A DNA stretch of 64,000 nt from Leucobacter denitrificans (GCF_014396385.1 NZ_CP060716.1:1612001-1676000); one strand, 5' to 3'. Counted from the first letter of the stretch, positions 35,300 to 43,912 are shown. Notes: generated by a model from the letters alone, not told the origin. A program made the numbers and translations.

Positions 35300-36222
35300 T
35301 GCTGTACTCGAAGGTTGCAGCGCACGAGAAGCGTCGCCTCTTCCGAGAGCAACTGGCGGCGACGTTCGGCAGCGGTGGGCCAATGCGGTTCCCCGGTGCG
35401 TTCAACCCGCTGTCGGCACGCCTCATCGAGCGCAAGGGCTTCGAGGGCGTGTACATCTCGGGTGCGGTGCTCGCGGCAGATCTCGGGCTTCCCGACATCG
35501 GACTGACGACGCTCTCAGAGGTCGCCGGTCGCGGCGAGCAGATCGCCCGCATTACTGACCTCCCCGCAATCATTGACGCCGACACCGGCTTCGGTGAACC
35601 GATGAATGTTGCGCGAACGATTCAGGAACTCGAGAACGCGGGCCTCGCGGGCGCGCACATCGAAGACCAGATCAACCCGAAGCGCTGCGGCCACCTTGAC
35701 GGGAAGGCCGTCGTCGACGAGGGCACTGCGACGAAGCGCATTCGCGCGGCCGCAGACGCCAGGCGCGATGACAATTTCCTCATCATGGCGCGCACCGATA
35801 TTCGCGCGACCGCCGATGGCCCGCACGGGCTCGACCTCGCGAAAGATCGCGCAAAAGCACTCGTTGATGCGGGCGCAGACGCGATCTTCCCCGAGGCAAT
35901 GCGTAGCCTTGAGGAGTTTGAGGCGATCCGCTCGGCAGTCGATGTGCCCCTGCTCGCGAACATGACCGAGTTCGGCAAGAGTGAGCTGTTCACCACGCAG
36001 CAGCTCGCCGATGTCGGCATGAACATCGTGATCTGGCCGGTATCGATGCTTCGCATCTCGATGGGAGCTACGGGCCGCGCGCTCGACACGCTCATCGAGG
36101 AGGGGTCACTCACCTCGAAGCTCGACGAGATGCAGCACCGGGCCGACCTGTATGACCTCATCGACTACGAGGACTACAACCACTTCGACACGAGCGTGTT
36201 CAACTTCACTGTTGAAAAATAA
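35299..36222 (+). CDS. prpB: Methylisocitrate lyase
   Basis: 307 residues of the isocitrate lyase/PEP mutase superfamily. The active-site loop KRCGHLDGK has its Cys at residue 130. IIDADTGFGEPMNVARTIQE supplies the Mg-binding Asp. It splits 2-methylisocitrate into pyruvate and succinate. The ATG shares its A with the prpD stop codon (TAATG). Confidence 0.94.
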   Translation: MLYSKVAAHEKRRLFREQLAATFGSGGPMRFPGAFNPLSARLIERKGFEGVYISGAVLAADLGLPDIGLTTLSEVAGRGEQIARITDLPAIIDADTGFGEPMNVARTIQELENAGLAGAHIEDQINPKRCGHLDGKAVVDEGTATKRIRAAADARRDDNFLIMARTDIRATADGPHGLDLAKDRAKALVDAGADAIFPEAMRSLEEFEAIRSAVDVPLLANMTEFGKSELFTTQQLADVGMNIVIWPVSMLRISMGATGRALDTLIEEGSLTSKLDEMQHRADLYDLIDYEDYNHFDTSVFNFTVEK

Positions 36223-36254
36223 CGCCGAGCGGTGAACACCGCGCGGTGACACCT

Positions 36255-36298
36255 GATCCTGCGAGCCGCGCCAAAAGCATGGTGCGGCTCGCAGGATC
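36255..36298 (+). terminator. Strong hairpin between prpB and prpC
   Basis: GATCCTGCGAGCCGC (36255-36269) pairs perfectly with GCGGCTCGCAGGATC (36284-36298), and three more pairs extend it inward. There is no T-run, so it may attenuate prpC or stabilise the prpDB mRNA rather than stop transcription fully. Confidence 0.5.
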
Positions 36299-36333
36299 CA
36301 CACATACACTTCACTCAACAAAAGGAGTCAACG

Positions 36334-37521
36334 ATGACCGACGTAGAAATCAAAAAGGGCCTAGCCGGCGTCACGGTCGACTACACAGCGGTCTCGAAGG
36401 TCAATCCCGAGACAAACAGCCTGCTCTACCGCGGATACCCCGTGCAGGAACTCGCGGCGACGCAGCCATTCGAGGCAGTCGCGTACCTGCTCTGGAACGG
36501 TGAGCTGCCAACTGACGAGCAGCTCGCTTCGTTGCGTGCGGAGGAGCGCAAACACCGCGCGCTCGCCGACAACGTCAAGGCGGCAATTGACCTGCTGCCA
36601 CTCGAGGCGCATCCCATGGACGAGGTGCGCACCGCGGTCAGTGTGATCGGTGCCTCAGATTCGTCGGGCAGTGGATCGGTGCTCGACGCAGCCGGAAGCC
36701 CAGAAGAGAATCTCGCGCGCTCGATCCGCCTCTACGCGTCGCTGCCTGCGATCGTCGCGTATGGCCAGCGTCGTCGGCGCGGCCAGGAGATCGTGCCGCC
36801 GCGCGACGACCTCGATTATGCGGCGAACTTTCTCTGGATGACCTTCGGAGAGGAGGCTGAGCCGGTCGTCGTCGACGCATTCAACCGCTCGATGACGCTT
36901 TACGCAGAGCACTCCTTCAACGCCTCGACGTTCACTGCGCGAGTGATTACTTCTACGCTGTCAGACCTCTACTCGGCAGTCGTTGGCGCTATCGGCGCGC
37001 TCAAGGGCCCGCTGCACGGCGGCGCGAACGAGGCCGTTTTGCACATCTTCAACGAGATCGGTTCGGCCGAGAATGTCGTGCCGTGGCTCGACAAGGCGCT
37101 CGCCGAGAAGCGCAAGATCATGGGCTTCGGCCACCGCGTGTACAAGCGAGGCGACTCGCGCGTGCCGACGATGAAGACCGCGCTCGACACGCTCATTGAG
37201 CACTATGATCGACCCGATGTTGCAGCACTGTACGACGCGCTCGAGAGCGAGTTCGTGAGCCGCAAGGGGATCTACCCGAACCTCGACTACCCGTCGGGCC
37301 CTGCGTACAACCTGATCGGGTTCGACACACTCACCTTCACGCCGCTGTTCATCGCGTCTCGTGTGACCGGGTGGACGGCGCACATCATGGAGCAGACGGC
37401 GTCGAACGCGCTGATCCGCCCACTGTCTGCGTACAACGGACCCGACGAGCGTCACATCGACGGGTATGTGCCCGATGCGGCGCACCTCGAGGCCGCCGAG
37501 CGCGCCGAAGAGAGCGCGTAG
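36334..37521 (+). CDS. prpC: 2-methylcitrate synthase
   Basis: 395 residues of the citrate synthase family. The catalytic His is in GFGHRVYKRGDSR (about residues 264-276), with GALKGPLHGGANEAV before it, as in methylcitrate synthases of about 380-395 residues. It condenses propionyl-CoA with oxaloacetate. AAAGGAG precedes the ATG. A hairpin separates it from prpB, and a terminator follows. Confidence 0.93.
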   Translation: MTDVEIKKGLAGVTVDYTAVSKVNPETNSLLYRGYPVQELAATQPFEAVAYLLWNGELPTDEQLASLRAEERKHRALADNVKAAIDLLPLEAHPMDEVRTAVSVIGASDSSGSGSVLDAAGSPEENLARSIRLYASLPAIVAYGQRRRRGQEIVPPRDDLDYAANFLWMTFGEEAEPVVVDAFNRSMTLYAEHSFNASTFTARVITSTLSDLYSAVVGAIGALKGPLHGGANEAVLHIFNEIGSAENVVPWLDKALAEKRKIMGFGHRVYKRGDSRVPTMKTALDTLIEHYDRPDVAALYDALESEFVSRKGIYPNLDYPSGPAYNLIGFDTLTFTPLFIASRVTGWTAHIMEQTASNALIRPLSAYNGPDERHIDGYVPDAAHLEAAERAEESA

Positions 37522-37558
37522 GCTGCTCGCCGGGCCTTCTCGGCCCGCACCTCACCAG

Positions 37559-37620
37559 ATCCGAGTTAAAGTTTGCCCTTAAGGCTCAAGCATTAGAGGC
37601 AAACTTTGACTCGGATTTTT
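37559..37620. terminator. Terminator after prpC
   Basis: ATCCGAGTTAAAGTTTGCC pairs with GGCAAACTTTGACTCGGAT with one T-G pair around a 20-base loop, and TTTTT follows. It also stands behind the convergent TauE-like gene. Confidence 0.85.
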
Positions 37621-37667
37621 GGGTTGGGGACGAGCGGGTTGGTTCTGCAGGGATTTGTAGATCTTAT

Positions 37668-38435
37668 TCAGAAGAAGAGGTAGATGGCGCCGAGGGCGGT
37701 GAAGAGTAGGATCGCGTATTCAAAGGAGCGCTGCTGGATGCGCGAGGCGATCCACCGCCCGAGGATCGCGCCCACGACCACGCCGGGCACCGTGAGCAGG
37801 GCGAGCGACAGCACCTCTGGAATGAAGAGGCCGAGGCTCGCCATGATCGGCACCTTCACGAGGTTGATGATCGCGAAGAACCAGGCCGCCGTGCCGAGGA
37901 ACGCCTTGACCGGGAACCCCGCCGACAAGAAGTAGAGCGACATCGGGGCGCCGCCAGCGTTCGCGACCATCGTGGTGAACCCGCCGAGTGAGCCGTACCC
38001 GGCTCGTGCGATGGCGCTGCCCTCAGTTTGCTGGCGTGGTTTGGTGGGGTTTTTATGCGTGCGGATCCGCTGCCACACCGCGTACAGCACCAGTGCGAGA
38101 AGTATCACGGCGATCGCGCGGCGCACCCAAGTGTCGTCTGCAAAGGCGAGAAAGAGTGCGCCGACCCCGAGGCCACCTGCGACCGCGGGGATGAGCTTGA
38201 TGAGCGTCTTCCAATCGGCGTGACGGCGGTAGCTGATGAGTGCGAAAATGTCGCCGACGATGAGGAGCAGGAGCAGCGCTGCCGTCGACTCCTTCGGTGG
38301 GAGGAACGCGGCAAAGATTGCAATCGAGAGGGTGTTCACACCCGGGAGTGCGGTCTTTGAGAGGCCGATGAGCACCGCCGCAAATCCGAGCAGCGCCCAC
38401 GCGAACGGTGGGAGCTCGAGTATCTGCAATGGCAC
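37668..38435 (-). CDS. TauE/SafE family sulfite/sulfonate exporter-like permease
   Basis: 255 residues with about eight transmembrane helices. LLGFAAVLIGLSKTALPGVN near the N-terminus and GFTTMVANAGGAPMSLYFLS in the middle are the two family repeats. Members move organic anions such as sulfite or sulfoacetate outward, but substrates are known for few. It has no operon partner. The gap to 38589 holds no gene; it contains three GGGCTAG/GGGGCTAG units and a match to 14463-14500. Confidence 0.85.
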   Translation of the reverse strand: MPLQILELPPFAWALLGFAAVLIGLSKTALPGVNTLSIAIFAAFLPPKESTAALLLLLIVGDIFALISYRRHADWKTLIKLIPAVAGGLGVGALFLAFADDTWVRRAIAVILLALVLYAVWQRIRTHKNPTKPRQQTEGSAIARAGYGSLGGFTTMVANAGGAPMSLYFLSAGFPVKAFLGTAAWFFAIINLVKVPIMASLGLFIPEVLSLALLTVPGVVVGAILGRWIASRIQQRSFEYAILLFTALGAIYLFF

Positions 38436-38589
38436 GGAGTAACTGTATCCGATGTGAGGGTCGTGGCTCGGCGGGTGTTACATCGTTACCTGAGGAAATT
38501 TGCGAAGAAAAATCAGTGATCTGGAGGCTCAAAATGTGATTTCTCTGCGCCGATTTGGGAAAGAGGCTAGGGCGGGGCTAGCTGCGGGG

Positions 38590-39285
38590 CTAGTCGCTGG
38601 GCGGCGGATCGAGCCTGGCTTTTACGCAGCAGTACCCCTCCTCGGGTTCAAGGTGAGCGCTCACGCCTTGGCAACCGGCGGCGTCGAATGCGCCCTGGGT
38701 GTAATGCACGTTTGCGGCGCACACTACTCCGCGGTGGTCTTGCGCGAGCGTGTCGAAAGGACAGTTGCGTAAACGCACGGAATGCTCAGTGACTTCTGGC
38801 TCGTAGCCGAGGCGAGCGAGGACTTCGCCGGCGACTTCGAGCTGGGCTTCCGGTGATGACGTTGCTGTGTTCGAAGGCGTCACGGCCGCCGCACCCTGTG
38901 CGTATGACGCAGCGCGAATTGCTGCTTCGAGGTCACCACCGCTTGCGGCCTGTTCGACCGCAGCGGCGAGGATGCGGCCCATGACGTCGTACCTGCGCGC
39001 GGGGAGCGAGACCTCGATGGTTCCCGACGCACGTCGATAGAGCTTTGAGGGTCGACCGGCACCGGGCCCCTGTTTTCCGGAAAGTCGCCGATACTCGGTC
39101 TCGAGCAAGCCCGCCTCCACGAGTCGATCGAGGTGAAACTTTGCCCTGGTGAGGGGGAGAGATAGTGCCTTGGCTGCCTCCTCACGGCTCACCGGATTCT
39201 GTTGCTTGGACACGTAGTCGTATAGGCGCCTACGGTTGGCATCTACAAGAGCGCCAATCGAATTGACCGAGGCTTCAGAAGGCAT
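38590..39285 (-). CDS. HTH regulator with C-terminal cysteine cluster (SufR-like)
   Basis: 231 residues. A winged helix-turn-helix (RRRLYDYVSKQQNPVSREEA, LSLPLTRAKFHLDRLVEAGL) is followed by the loop GKQGPGAGRPSKLYRR. Cysteines in the C-terminal part (RNCPFDTL, GVVCAANVHY, AGCQGVSA, YCCVKA) resemble the Fe-S binding pattern of SufR-type repressors. It is divergent from a DoxX-like gene, with a palindrome between them, so it likely controls that gene in response to a metal cluster or redox state. The cluster itself is not proven. Confidence 0.75.
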   Translation of the reverse strand: MPSEASVNSIGALVDANRRRLYDYVSKQQNPVSREEAAKALSLPLTRAKFHLDRLVEAGLLETEYRRLSGKQGPGAGRPSKLYRRASGTIEVSLPARRYDVMGRILAAAVEQAASGGDLEAAIRAASYAQGAAAVTPSNTATSSPEAQLEVAGEVLARLGYEPEVTEHSVRLRNCPFDTLAQDHRGVVCAANVHYTQGAFDAAGCQGVSAHLEPEEGYCCVKARLDPPPSD

Positions 39286-39310
39286 GATCCAACTCTAACA
39301 TCTAAAACTC

Positions 39311-39339
39311 TTGACTTTAGAAAGAAACGTTTCTATCGT
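39311..39339 (+). promoter_or_regulatory. Promoter with palindrome upstream of the DoxX-like gene
   Basis: TTGACT (39311-39316) and TATCGT (39334-39339) are 17 bases apart. The spacer carries the perfect 12-bp palindrome AGAAACGTTTCT (39323-39334), a good candidate operator for the divergent Cys-cluster regulator. Confidence 0.55.
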
Positions 39340-39385
39340 TCAAATAAGTGGTTTTAAGAAAAGGTCAGTACAAAGGAGTGCAATC

Positions 39386-39817
39386 ATGTCCACCTCAACT
39401 TCGGCTCGGGTATCCACCCAGCCCACCTCATTCTGGTCCGATGGCAATCGGGTCGCGTTTGTGTTGCTCCGCACAGTATTCACGGTCGCACCCATTCTCT
39501 TCGGGCTCGATAAGTTCGTGCGCGTGCTCACCGACGACTGGGAGCGCTATCTCGCACCCTGGATGGACGGCATGATTCCTGGCGATGCCTACACCGCGAT
39601 GATGATCGTTGGAGTCGTTGAGATTGTCGCGGGCCTGGTGGTCGCGATAATGCCACGATTCGGCGGATTGCTCGTCGCGGTCTGGCTCGCGGGCATCATC
39701 GTCAGCCTGGTCTCTGTCGGCGGATACCTCGACGTCGCTCTGCGTGACTTTGGCCTGCTCGTCGGGGCGCTCGCGCTTTCTGCTCTCGCGTTCGGGCGCC
39801 ACGCTCACAGTCGCTGA
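39386..39817 (+). CDS. DoxX-like integral membrane protein
   Basis: 143 residues from ATG 39386, with AAGGAG 7 bases upstream. Four transmembrane segments (VLLRTVFTVAPILFGLDKF, MMIVGVVEIVAGLVVAIM, LLVAVWLAGIIVSLVSVGG, DFGLLVGALALSALAFG). The GLDKFVRVLTDDW segment after the first helix is usual in DoxX-like proteins. Function unknown, sometimes linked to redox or thiol stress, which would suit control by a redox-type regulator. It has its own promoter. Confidence 0.75.
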   Translation: MSTSTSARVSTQPTSFWSDGNRVAFVLLRTVFTVAPILFGLDKFVRVLTDDWERYLAPWMDGMIPGDAYTAMMIVGVVEIVAGLVVAIMPRFGGLLVAVWLAGIIVSLVSVGGYLDVALRDFGLLVGALALSALAFGRHAHSR

Positions 39818-39827
39818 GAGCAAGCGG

Positions 39828-39845
39828 ATCCACCGATCGGTGGAT
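39828..39845. repeat. Perfect 18-bp palindrome behind the DoxX-like gene
   Basis: ATCCACCGATCGGTGGAT reads the same on both strands. It could be an operator for the ABC transporter operon that starts at 39904, or a weak terminator of the gene before it. Confidence 0.5.
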
Positions 39846-39903
39846 GGGGAAATCAGCTAGATAGTCACTGTTGCGCAGCCCGCGGGTTCGCGAGACTTGA
39901 GGT

Positions 39904-40839
39904 ATGGATCAAGTAACTGCGAAGAAAGCTGTCGTGAGTGTCAGCGGTCTCACGAAACGGTACGCGGGTCGCGACGTGCTCGCGGGGATCGACCTCGAGA
40001 TTGCGGCGGGCGAAACCTACGCGCTGCTCGGCCCGAACGGCGCCGGCAAGAGTACGACGATTGAGGTGCTTGAGGGGATCCGCCGCCCGGGAGGTGGTGA
40101 GGTGAGTGTGCTGGGTGAGGATCCACTGTCGGCCTCGCGCGCGTGGCGCTCGCGCATCGGCATCGTCGCGCAGAGCACCGGCGACCTCGGCGTCTACACA
40201 CCGCGCGAGCTCATCTCGCACTTCGGGTCGCTGTACCCCAACCCGCGCGGCGTCGACGAGGTGCTCGACCTTGTAGGTCTCACCGACCGGGCGAGCGTGC
40301 GCGCGACCAAGCTCTCGGGCGGGCAACAGCGCAGGCTCGACGTCGCGCTCGGCATCGTTGGCCGCCCCGAACTGCTCTTCCTCGATGAGCCGACAACCGG
40401 GTTCGACCCCGAGGCGCGCCGCCAGTTCTGGGACATGCTCGCGGGGCTCACCGGCGAGGGCACGGCGATTCTGCTCACGACGCACTATCTCGATGAGGCG
40501 GCGCATCTTGCGGATCGCGTGGGCGTGCTCACTGGTGGCACGATCGTGGCAGAGGCACCTCCCGCGCAACTCGGGGGCGCCGACGCTCGCGTGCCAATTG
40601 TGCGCTGGCGCGACGCCGGTGGATCACTGCGCGAAGAGCGCACGCACACTCCCGGCGCACTGATCGAGAAGCTCTGTGCTGAGGCACGCGAATTGGGCTT
40701 CGCGAAAGGTGAACCCGCCGAACTCGAAGTGCGCAGGCCAACGCTCGAAGAGATCTACCTCGAACTCATCGGGGCGAACGGTGCTGGTGGCGCTGACGAA
40801 CTGACCGAAGCTACCGATACGAACGGAGCAGACCAGTGA
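39904..40839 (+). CDS. ABC transporter ATP-binding protein (DrrA/CcmA type)
   Basis: 311 residues. Walker A GPNGAGKST, signature LSGGQQRRLDVALG, Walker B LLFLDEPTTGFDP, and switch His in LLTTHYLDEA are all present. A C-terminal extension after residue 220 is typical of drug and lipid exporters of this class. The stop overlaps the permease start. It is the first gene of an operon with a permease, histidine kinase and response regulator, so the exporter may respond to envelope stress or an antibiotic. Confidence 0.9.
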   Translation: MDQVTAKKAVVSVSGLTKRYAGRDVLAGIDLEIAAGETYALLGPNGAGKSTTIEVLEGIRRPGGGEVSVLGEDPLSASRAWRSRIGIVAQSTGDLGVYTPRELISHFGSLYPNPRGVDEVLDLVGLTDRASVRATKLSGGQQRRLDVALGIVGRPELLFLDEPTTGFDPEARRQFWDMLAGLTGEGTAILLTTHYLDEAAHLADRVGVLTGGTIVAEAPPAQLGGADARVPIVRWRDAGGSLREERTHTPGALIEKLCAEARELGFAKGEPAELEVRRPTLEEIYLELIGANGAGGADELTEATDTNGADQ

Positions 40840-41717
40840 ACGCAGCAACGACCCCACGAACCGCGGCTGGGCGATCGACCATGAAGGCCAGCCCGGCACA
40901 CAAGCCGTCGAACGTCTTTCTCGACGGCATCTCGAGCATGAACTTCGAACTGCGCGGATACTTCAGGTCGCCCGACACGGTGTTCTTCACATTCCTCTTT
41001 CCGATTCTTCTGCTCGCAATCTTTGGTGTCGCATTCGGTTCGGTCGGCGAGATCGGCGCGCTGCCTGATGGCACCGGCGGCGTCACGATGGCCGAGTACT
41101 ACGTGCCCGGAATGGTTGCGGCGGGCCTGCTGCTCGGCGGCGTGCAAAACCTCGCTGTCGATATCGCGCGCGAGAAGAGCGAGGGGTGGCTGCGCAGGCT
41201 CGGGGGCACGCCGCTCTCCCCGGTGAGCTACTTCATTGGCAAGGCCGGCATGGTGCTCGTGACCTCAATCGCTCAGGTCGCGCTGCTGTTCGCCTTCGCT
41301 GCGCTCGCGCTCGGGGTGGATCTGCCCACCGATCCAGACCTCTGGCTGCGATTTGCGTGGATCTTCGTACTCGGCATCATCACCATGACGCTGCTCGGCA
41401 TTGCGCTGTCGGCGGTGCCGCGCTCGTCTCGAAGCGCAACCGCGGTCGTGCTGCCCATCGTGCTGTTGCTGCAATTCGTGTCGGGCGTGTACCTGCAGTT
41501 TTCGATGCTGCCCGAGTGGTTGCAGAACGTCGCGGGCATCTTTCCGCTCAAGTGGCTGGCGCAGGGCATGCGCGCGGTGTTCCTTCCCGAACACTTCGCG
41601 GCGGCCGAGCAGTCGGGTGCGTGGGATCTCGGGCTTGTCGCGCTGAACCTCGGTATCTGGTTGGTTGTCGGCCTCGTCGCGAGCCTCGTGACGTTCAGGT
41701 GGCAGAGGCGATCATGA
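40836..41717 (+). CDS. ABC transporter permease (ABC-2 type)
   Basis: 293 residues from GTG 40836. Six transmembrane helices (TVFFTFLFPILLLAIFGVAF, MVAAGLLLGGVQNLAVDIA, LVTSIAQVALLFAFAALALG, FVLGIITMTLLGIALSAV, VVLPIVLLLQFVSGVYLQF, LNLGIWLVVGLVASLVTF) in the ABC-2 arrangement, with IAREKSEGWLRRLGGTPLSP between the second and third. It pairs with the ATPase just upstream. Its last codons and stop lie inside the first unit of an 88-bp tandem repeat, which may have altered the C-terminus. Confidence 0.9.
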   Translation: MNAATTPRTAAGRSTMKASPAHKPSNVFLDGISSMNFELRGYFRSPDTVFFTFLFPILLLAIFGVAFGSVGEIGALPDGTGGVTMAEYYVPGMVAAGLLLGGVQNLAVDIAREKSEGWLRRLGGTPLSPVSYFIGKAGMVLVTSIAQVALLFAFAALALGVDLPTDPDLWLRFAWIFVLGIITMTLLGIALSAVPRSSRSATAVVLPIVLLLQFVSGVYLQFSMLPEWLQNVAGIFPLKWLAQGMRAVFLPEHFAAAEQSGAWDLGLVALNLGIWLVVGLVASLVTFRWQRRS

Positions 41718-41898
41718 TGCGAACGCATGGCGTTCGCCGAGCGCCTCTGGTGCCGCCCACGGCGGCGGCCCACGGAGCGAAGCGCGGGGTGAGAGGCGAT
41801 CATGATGCGAACGCATGGCGTTCGCCGAGCGCCTCTGGTGCCGCCCACGGCGGCGGCCCACGGAGCGAAGCGCGGGGTGAGAGGCGCTCATGATGCGG
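41705..41898 (+). repeat. 88-bp structured tandem repeat between permease and kinase genes
   Basis: Two apparently identical units lie at 41705-41792 and 41793-41880, and a partial third begins at 41881 (GAGGCGCTCATGATGCGG). Each unit has a perfect hairpin CGAACGC-ATG-GCGTTCG enclosed by GAGGCG...CGCCTC, and then GCCGCC-CAC-GGCGGC. The stop codon of the permease is inside the first unit. No protein is indicated in it. It could fold in the mRNA between the export and sensing halves of the operon. Confidence 0.85.
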
Positions 41899-41924
41899 GG
41901 TGGCGCTCATGAGAGGCTTAGCAC

Positions 41925-43244
41925 GTGAGCACTGACGCACCCGATCGCATGTCCCGCACACTGCGGTGGTGGGATCTCGCGTGCGCCGCGGTGCTCGCCT
42001 TCATGCTCATCGTGATGCTCATCGAGGGAATCTCGGGTGCACCGTACTGGGCGGCGTCGCTCGAGACAGTCTTGCGAGTCGCCCTGCTCGTCGCCCCCGC
42101 ACTGCTCCTCGCGTTGCTCTGGGTGACGCTCGGTCGGAGCTCGCTCAGGGAGGGTCTCTGCGATCTCCCACTTTCTGGGCGCAGCGGCACATTCCTCGTG
42201 CTTCTGCTCCTCGTGCTCGCCCTCGGAACCGCCACGGCTCCGATGTACGCGATGCTTCAGGCGATTGCGTACCCGGTGGTCTGGACGATTGCGATCGACT
42301 ACCGGGGTGCGGTGCTCTGGTGCCTCGCCGTCGCTACCGCCGTCGGTGCGGGCATGTATCTCGGGCTTTCGCCCCTCGATCCAAATTCCGCGCTCGCCTC
42401 GAGCCTCACGACCGCGCTTGTGTCGCTCGTGTTTTCGATCGCGATGGGCACCTGGATCACACGCATCCACGCCCAGGGCGAGTCATATCGTGAACTCGCC
42501 GAACAGCTTGAGCGCTCGCAGGGCGAGGTCGCAGCTCTCTCGCAGGAGGCGGGTGCCGCGGCTGAACGCGAGCGCATGTCCCGAGACCTGCATGACACGC
42601 TCACGCAGACGCTCGCGGGCCTCGTGATGCTCAGCGAGCAGACCGAGCGCGCCCTCGATGCTGGTGACGAGTCGCGCGCTCGGGATCGCTTGGCCCGGGT
42701 CGAGTCGGCGGCCCGAGCCGCAGTTGCCGAGGCCCGGGCGCTCGTTGCCACGACGCAACCCATCGGTGAAGACGGACTCGAGCGCGCAATCGAGCGCGTC
42801 GCAGCCGCGCTGCGTGCCGACACGGGCCTCGAGGTCGAGTGCACGCTCACGAACGTAGAACTCGCTCGCGAGCGCGAGGTCGTGCTGCTTCGTGCGGTAC
42901 AGGAGGGGCTCGCAAACGCGCGTAAGCACGCGAAGGCGTCGCGGGTCGTGATCACGCTCGAGCCGTTAGGGGATGGCGGCGCGAGGCTCCGCGTCGATGA
43001 CGACGGCGTCGGCCCTGACGCAGACGCTGCAGACCCGACCCGCGGTGGCGGCTTCGGCCTCACAGGCCTCGCCGATCGCGTTCGCCAGGTTGAGGGCGAA
43101 GCGCGGTTCGGTGCTCGCGCGGGCGGTGGATCAAGGCTCGAGGTCGAACTCGCCCCGGCCCGATCCGCCACTGAGACGGGCCACACCAACTCGGGGCACA
43201 CCGACTCGGGCGAGATCGACCCGAGTGAGAGAGTAGACGCATGA
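41925..43244 (+). CDS. Two-component sensor histidine kinase (NarX/DesK class)
   Basis: 439 residues from GTG 41925. Residues 1-175 hold about five to six transmembrane segments without a large extracellular domain. The dimerisation/phosphorylation motif ERERMSRDLHDTLTQTLAGL has the phospho-accepting His at about 223. The HATPase domain shows QEGLANARKHAKAS and DDDGVGPDAD. Short loops suggest it senses a signal in or near the membrane. It overlaps its response regulator by 4 bases. Confidence 0.9.
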   Translation: MSTDAPDRMSRTLRWWDLACAAVLAFMLIVMLIEGISGAPYWAASLETVLRVALLVAPALLLALLWVTLGRSSLREGLCDLPLSGRSGTFLVLLLLVLALGTATAPMYAMLQAIAYPVVWTIAIDYRGAVLWCLAVATAVGAGMYLGLSPLDPNSALASSLTTALVSLVFSIAMGTWITRIHAQGESYRELAEQLERSQGEVAALSQEAGAAAERERMSRDLHDTLTQTLAGLVMLSEQTERALDAGDESRARDRLARVESAARAAVAEARALVATTQPIGEDGLERAIERVAAALRADTGLEVECTLTNVELAREREVVLLRAVQEGLANARKHAKASRVVITLEPLGDGGARLRVDDDGVGPDADAADPTRGGGFGLTGLADRVRQVEGEARFGARAGGGSRLEVELAPARSATETGHTNSGHTDSGEIDPSERVDA

Positions 43245-43912
43245 TCAGAGTGATGGTGGTCGACGACCACCCCATCGTGCGCGCGGGGATCGTGGGGCTG
43301 CTCGAAACCGAACCAGACTTTGAGGTCGTGGGCGAAGCCGTTTCGGGGGAGGAAGCGCTCGCGCTCGCCGCATCCGCCGCACCAGACGTGGTGCTTATGG
43401 ACCTGCGCATGCCGGGCATGGGCGGTGTTGAGGCGACCCGTCAGATGCTTGCGGGCGCTGTTACGGGCGGCGGATCCACATCGAACGGATCCACACCCCG
43501 CGTGCTCGTGTTCACCACCTACGAAGATGACGACCAGATTCTCGCGGCCATTGAGGCCGGCGCGCACGGGTACCTCGTGAAGGCGGCTCCCGCCGAGGAG
43601 CTCGCCGCTGGGGTGCGTGCGGTCGCCGCGGGGCAAACCGTGCTCGCGCCGTCGATCGCGGCTCAGCTCGTGCGGCGCGCGCAGGGAGGCGACGCGGGGC
43701 CGAAAAACAGCGGCGACACCGTCTCGCTCACGCCCCGGGAGAGCGAGATTCTCGCGCTCGTTGCCGACGGCCTGAGCAACCCGGCAATCGCAACGAAGCT
43801 GTTCATCGGCGAATCAACCGTCAAAACGCACCTACTGCACGTGTTCGAAAAGCTTGGCGTCTCTGATCGCACACGCGCCGTGACTCGCGCGATGGAACTC
43901 GGTCTTCTATAG
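43241..43912 (+). CDS. NarL/LuxR-family response regulator
   Basis: 223 residues. Receiver domain with VVDDHPIVRAG and phospho-acceptor Asp54 (VVLMDLRMPGMGG). The C-terminal helix-turn-helix is LTPRESEILALVADGLSNPA and STVKTHLLHVFEKLGVSDRT. A Gly/Ser/Thr insertion (GAVTGGGSTSNGSTP) after about residue 70 sits between receiver strands and is unusual. It probably controls the ABC exporter of the same operon. Confidence 0.92.
   Translation: MIRVMVVDDHPIVRAGIVGLLETEPDFEVVGEAVSGEEALALAASAAPDVVLMDLRMPGMGGVEATRQMLAGAVTGGGSTSNGSTPRVLVFTTYEDDDQILAAIEAGAHGYLVKAAPAEELAAGVRAVAAGQTVLAPSIAAQLVRRAQGGDAGPKNSGDTVSLTPRESEILALVADGLSNPAIATKLFIGESTVKTHLLHVFEKLGVSDRTRAVTRAMELGLL

Noticed and set aside
41186-41893. 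235-codon frame over the permease end and the tandem repeat
   Set aside because: It is in a different frame from the permease, and the repeated peptide is merely a translation of the 88-bp repeat.
42299-43636. 445-codon antisense frame over the kinase and response regulator genes
   Set aside because: It lies opposite two proteins with clear domains, and its sequence is Ser/Arg/Ala-rich with no recognisable family, as expected for a high-GC shadow frame.
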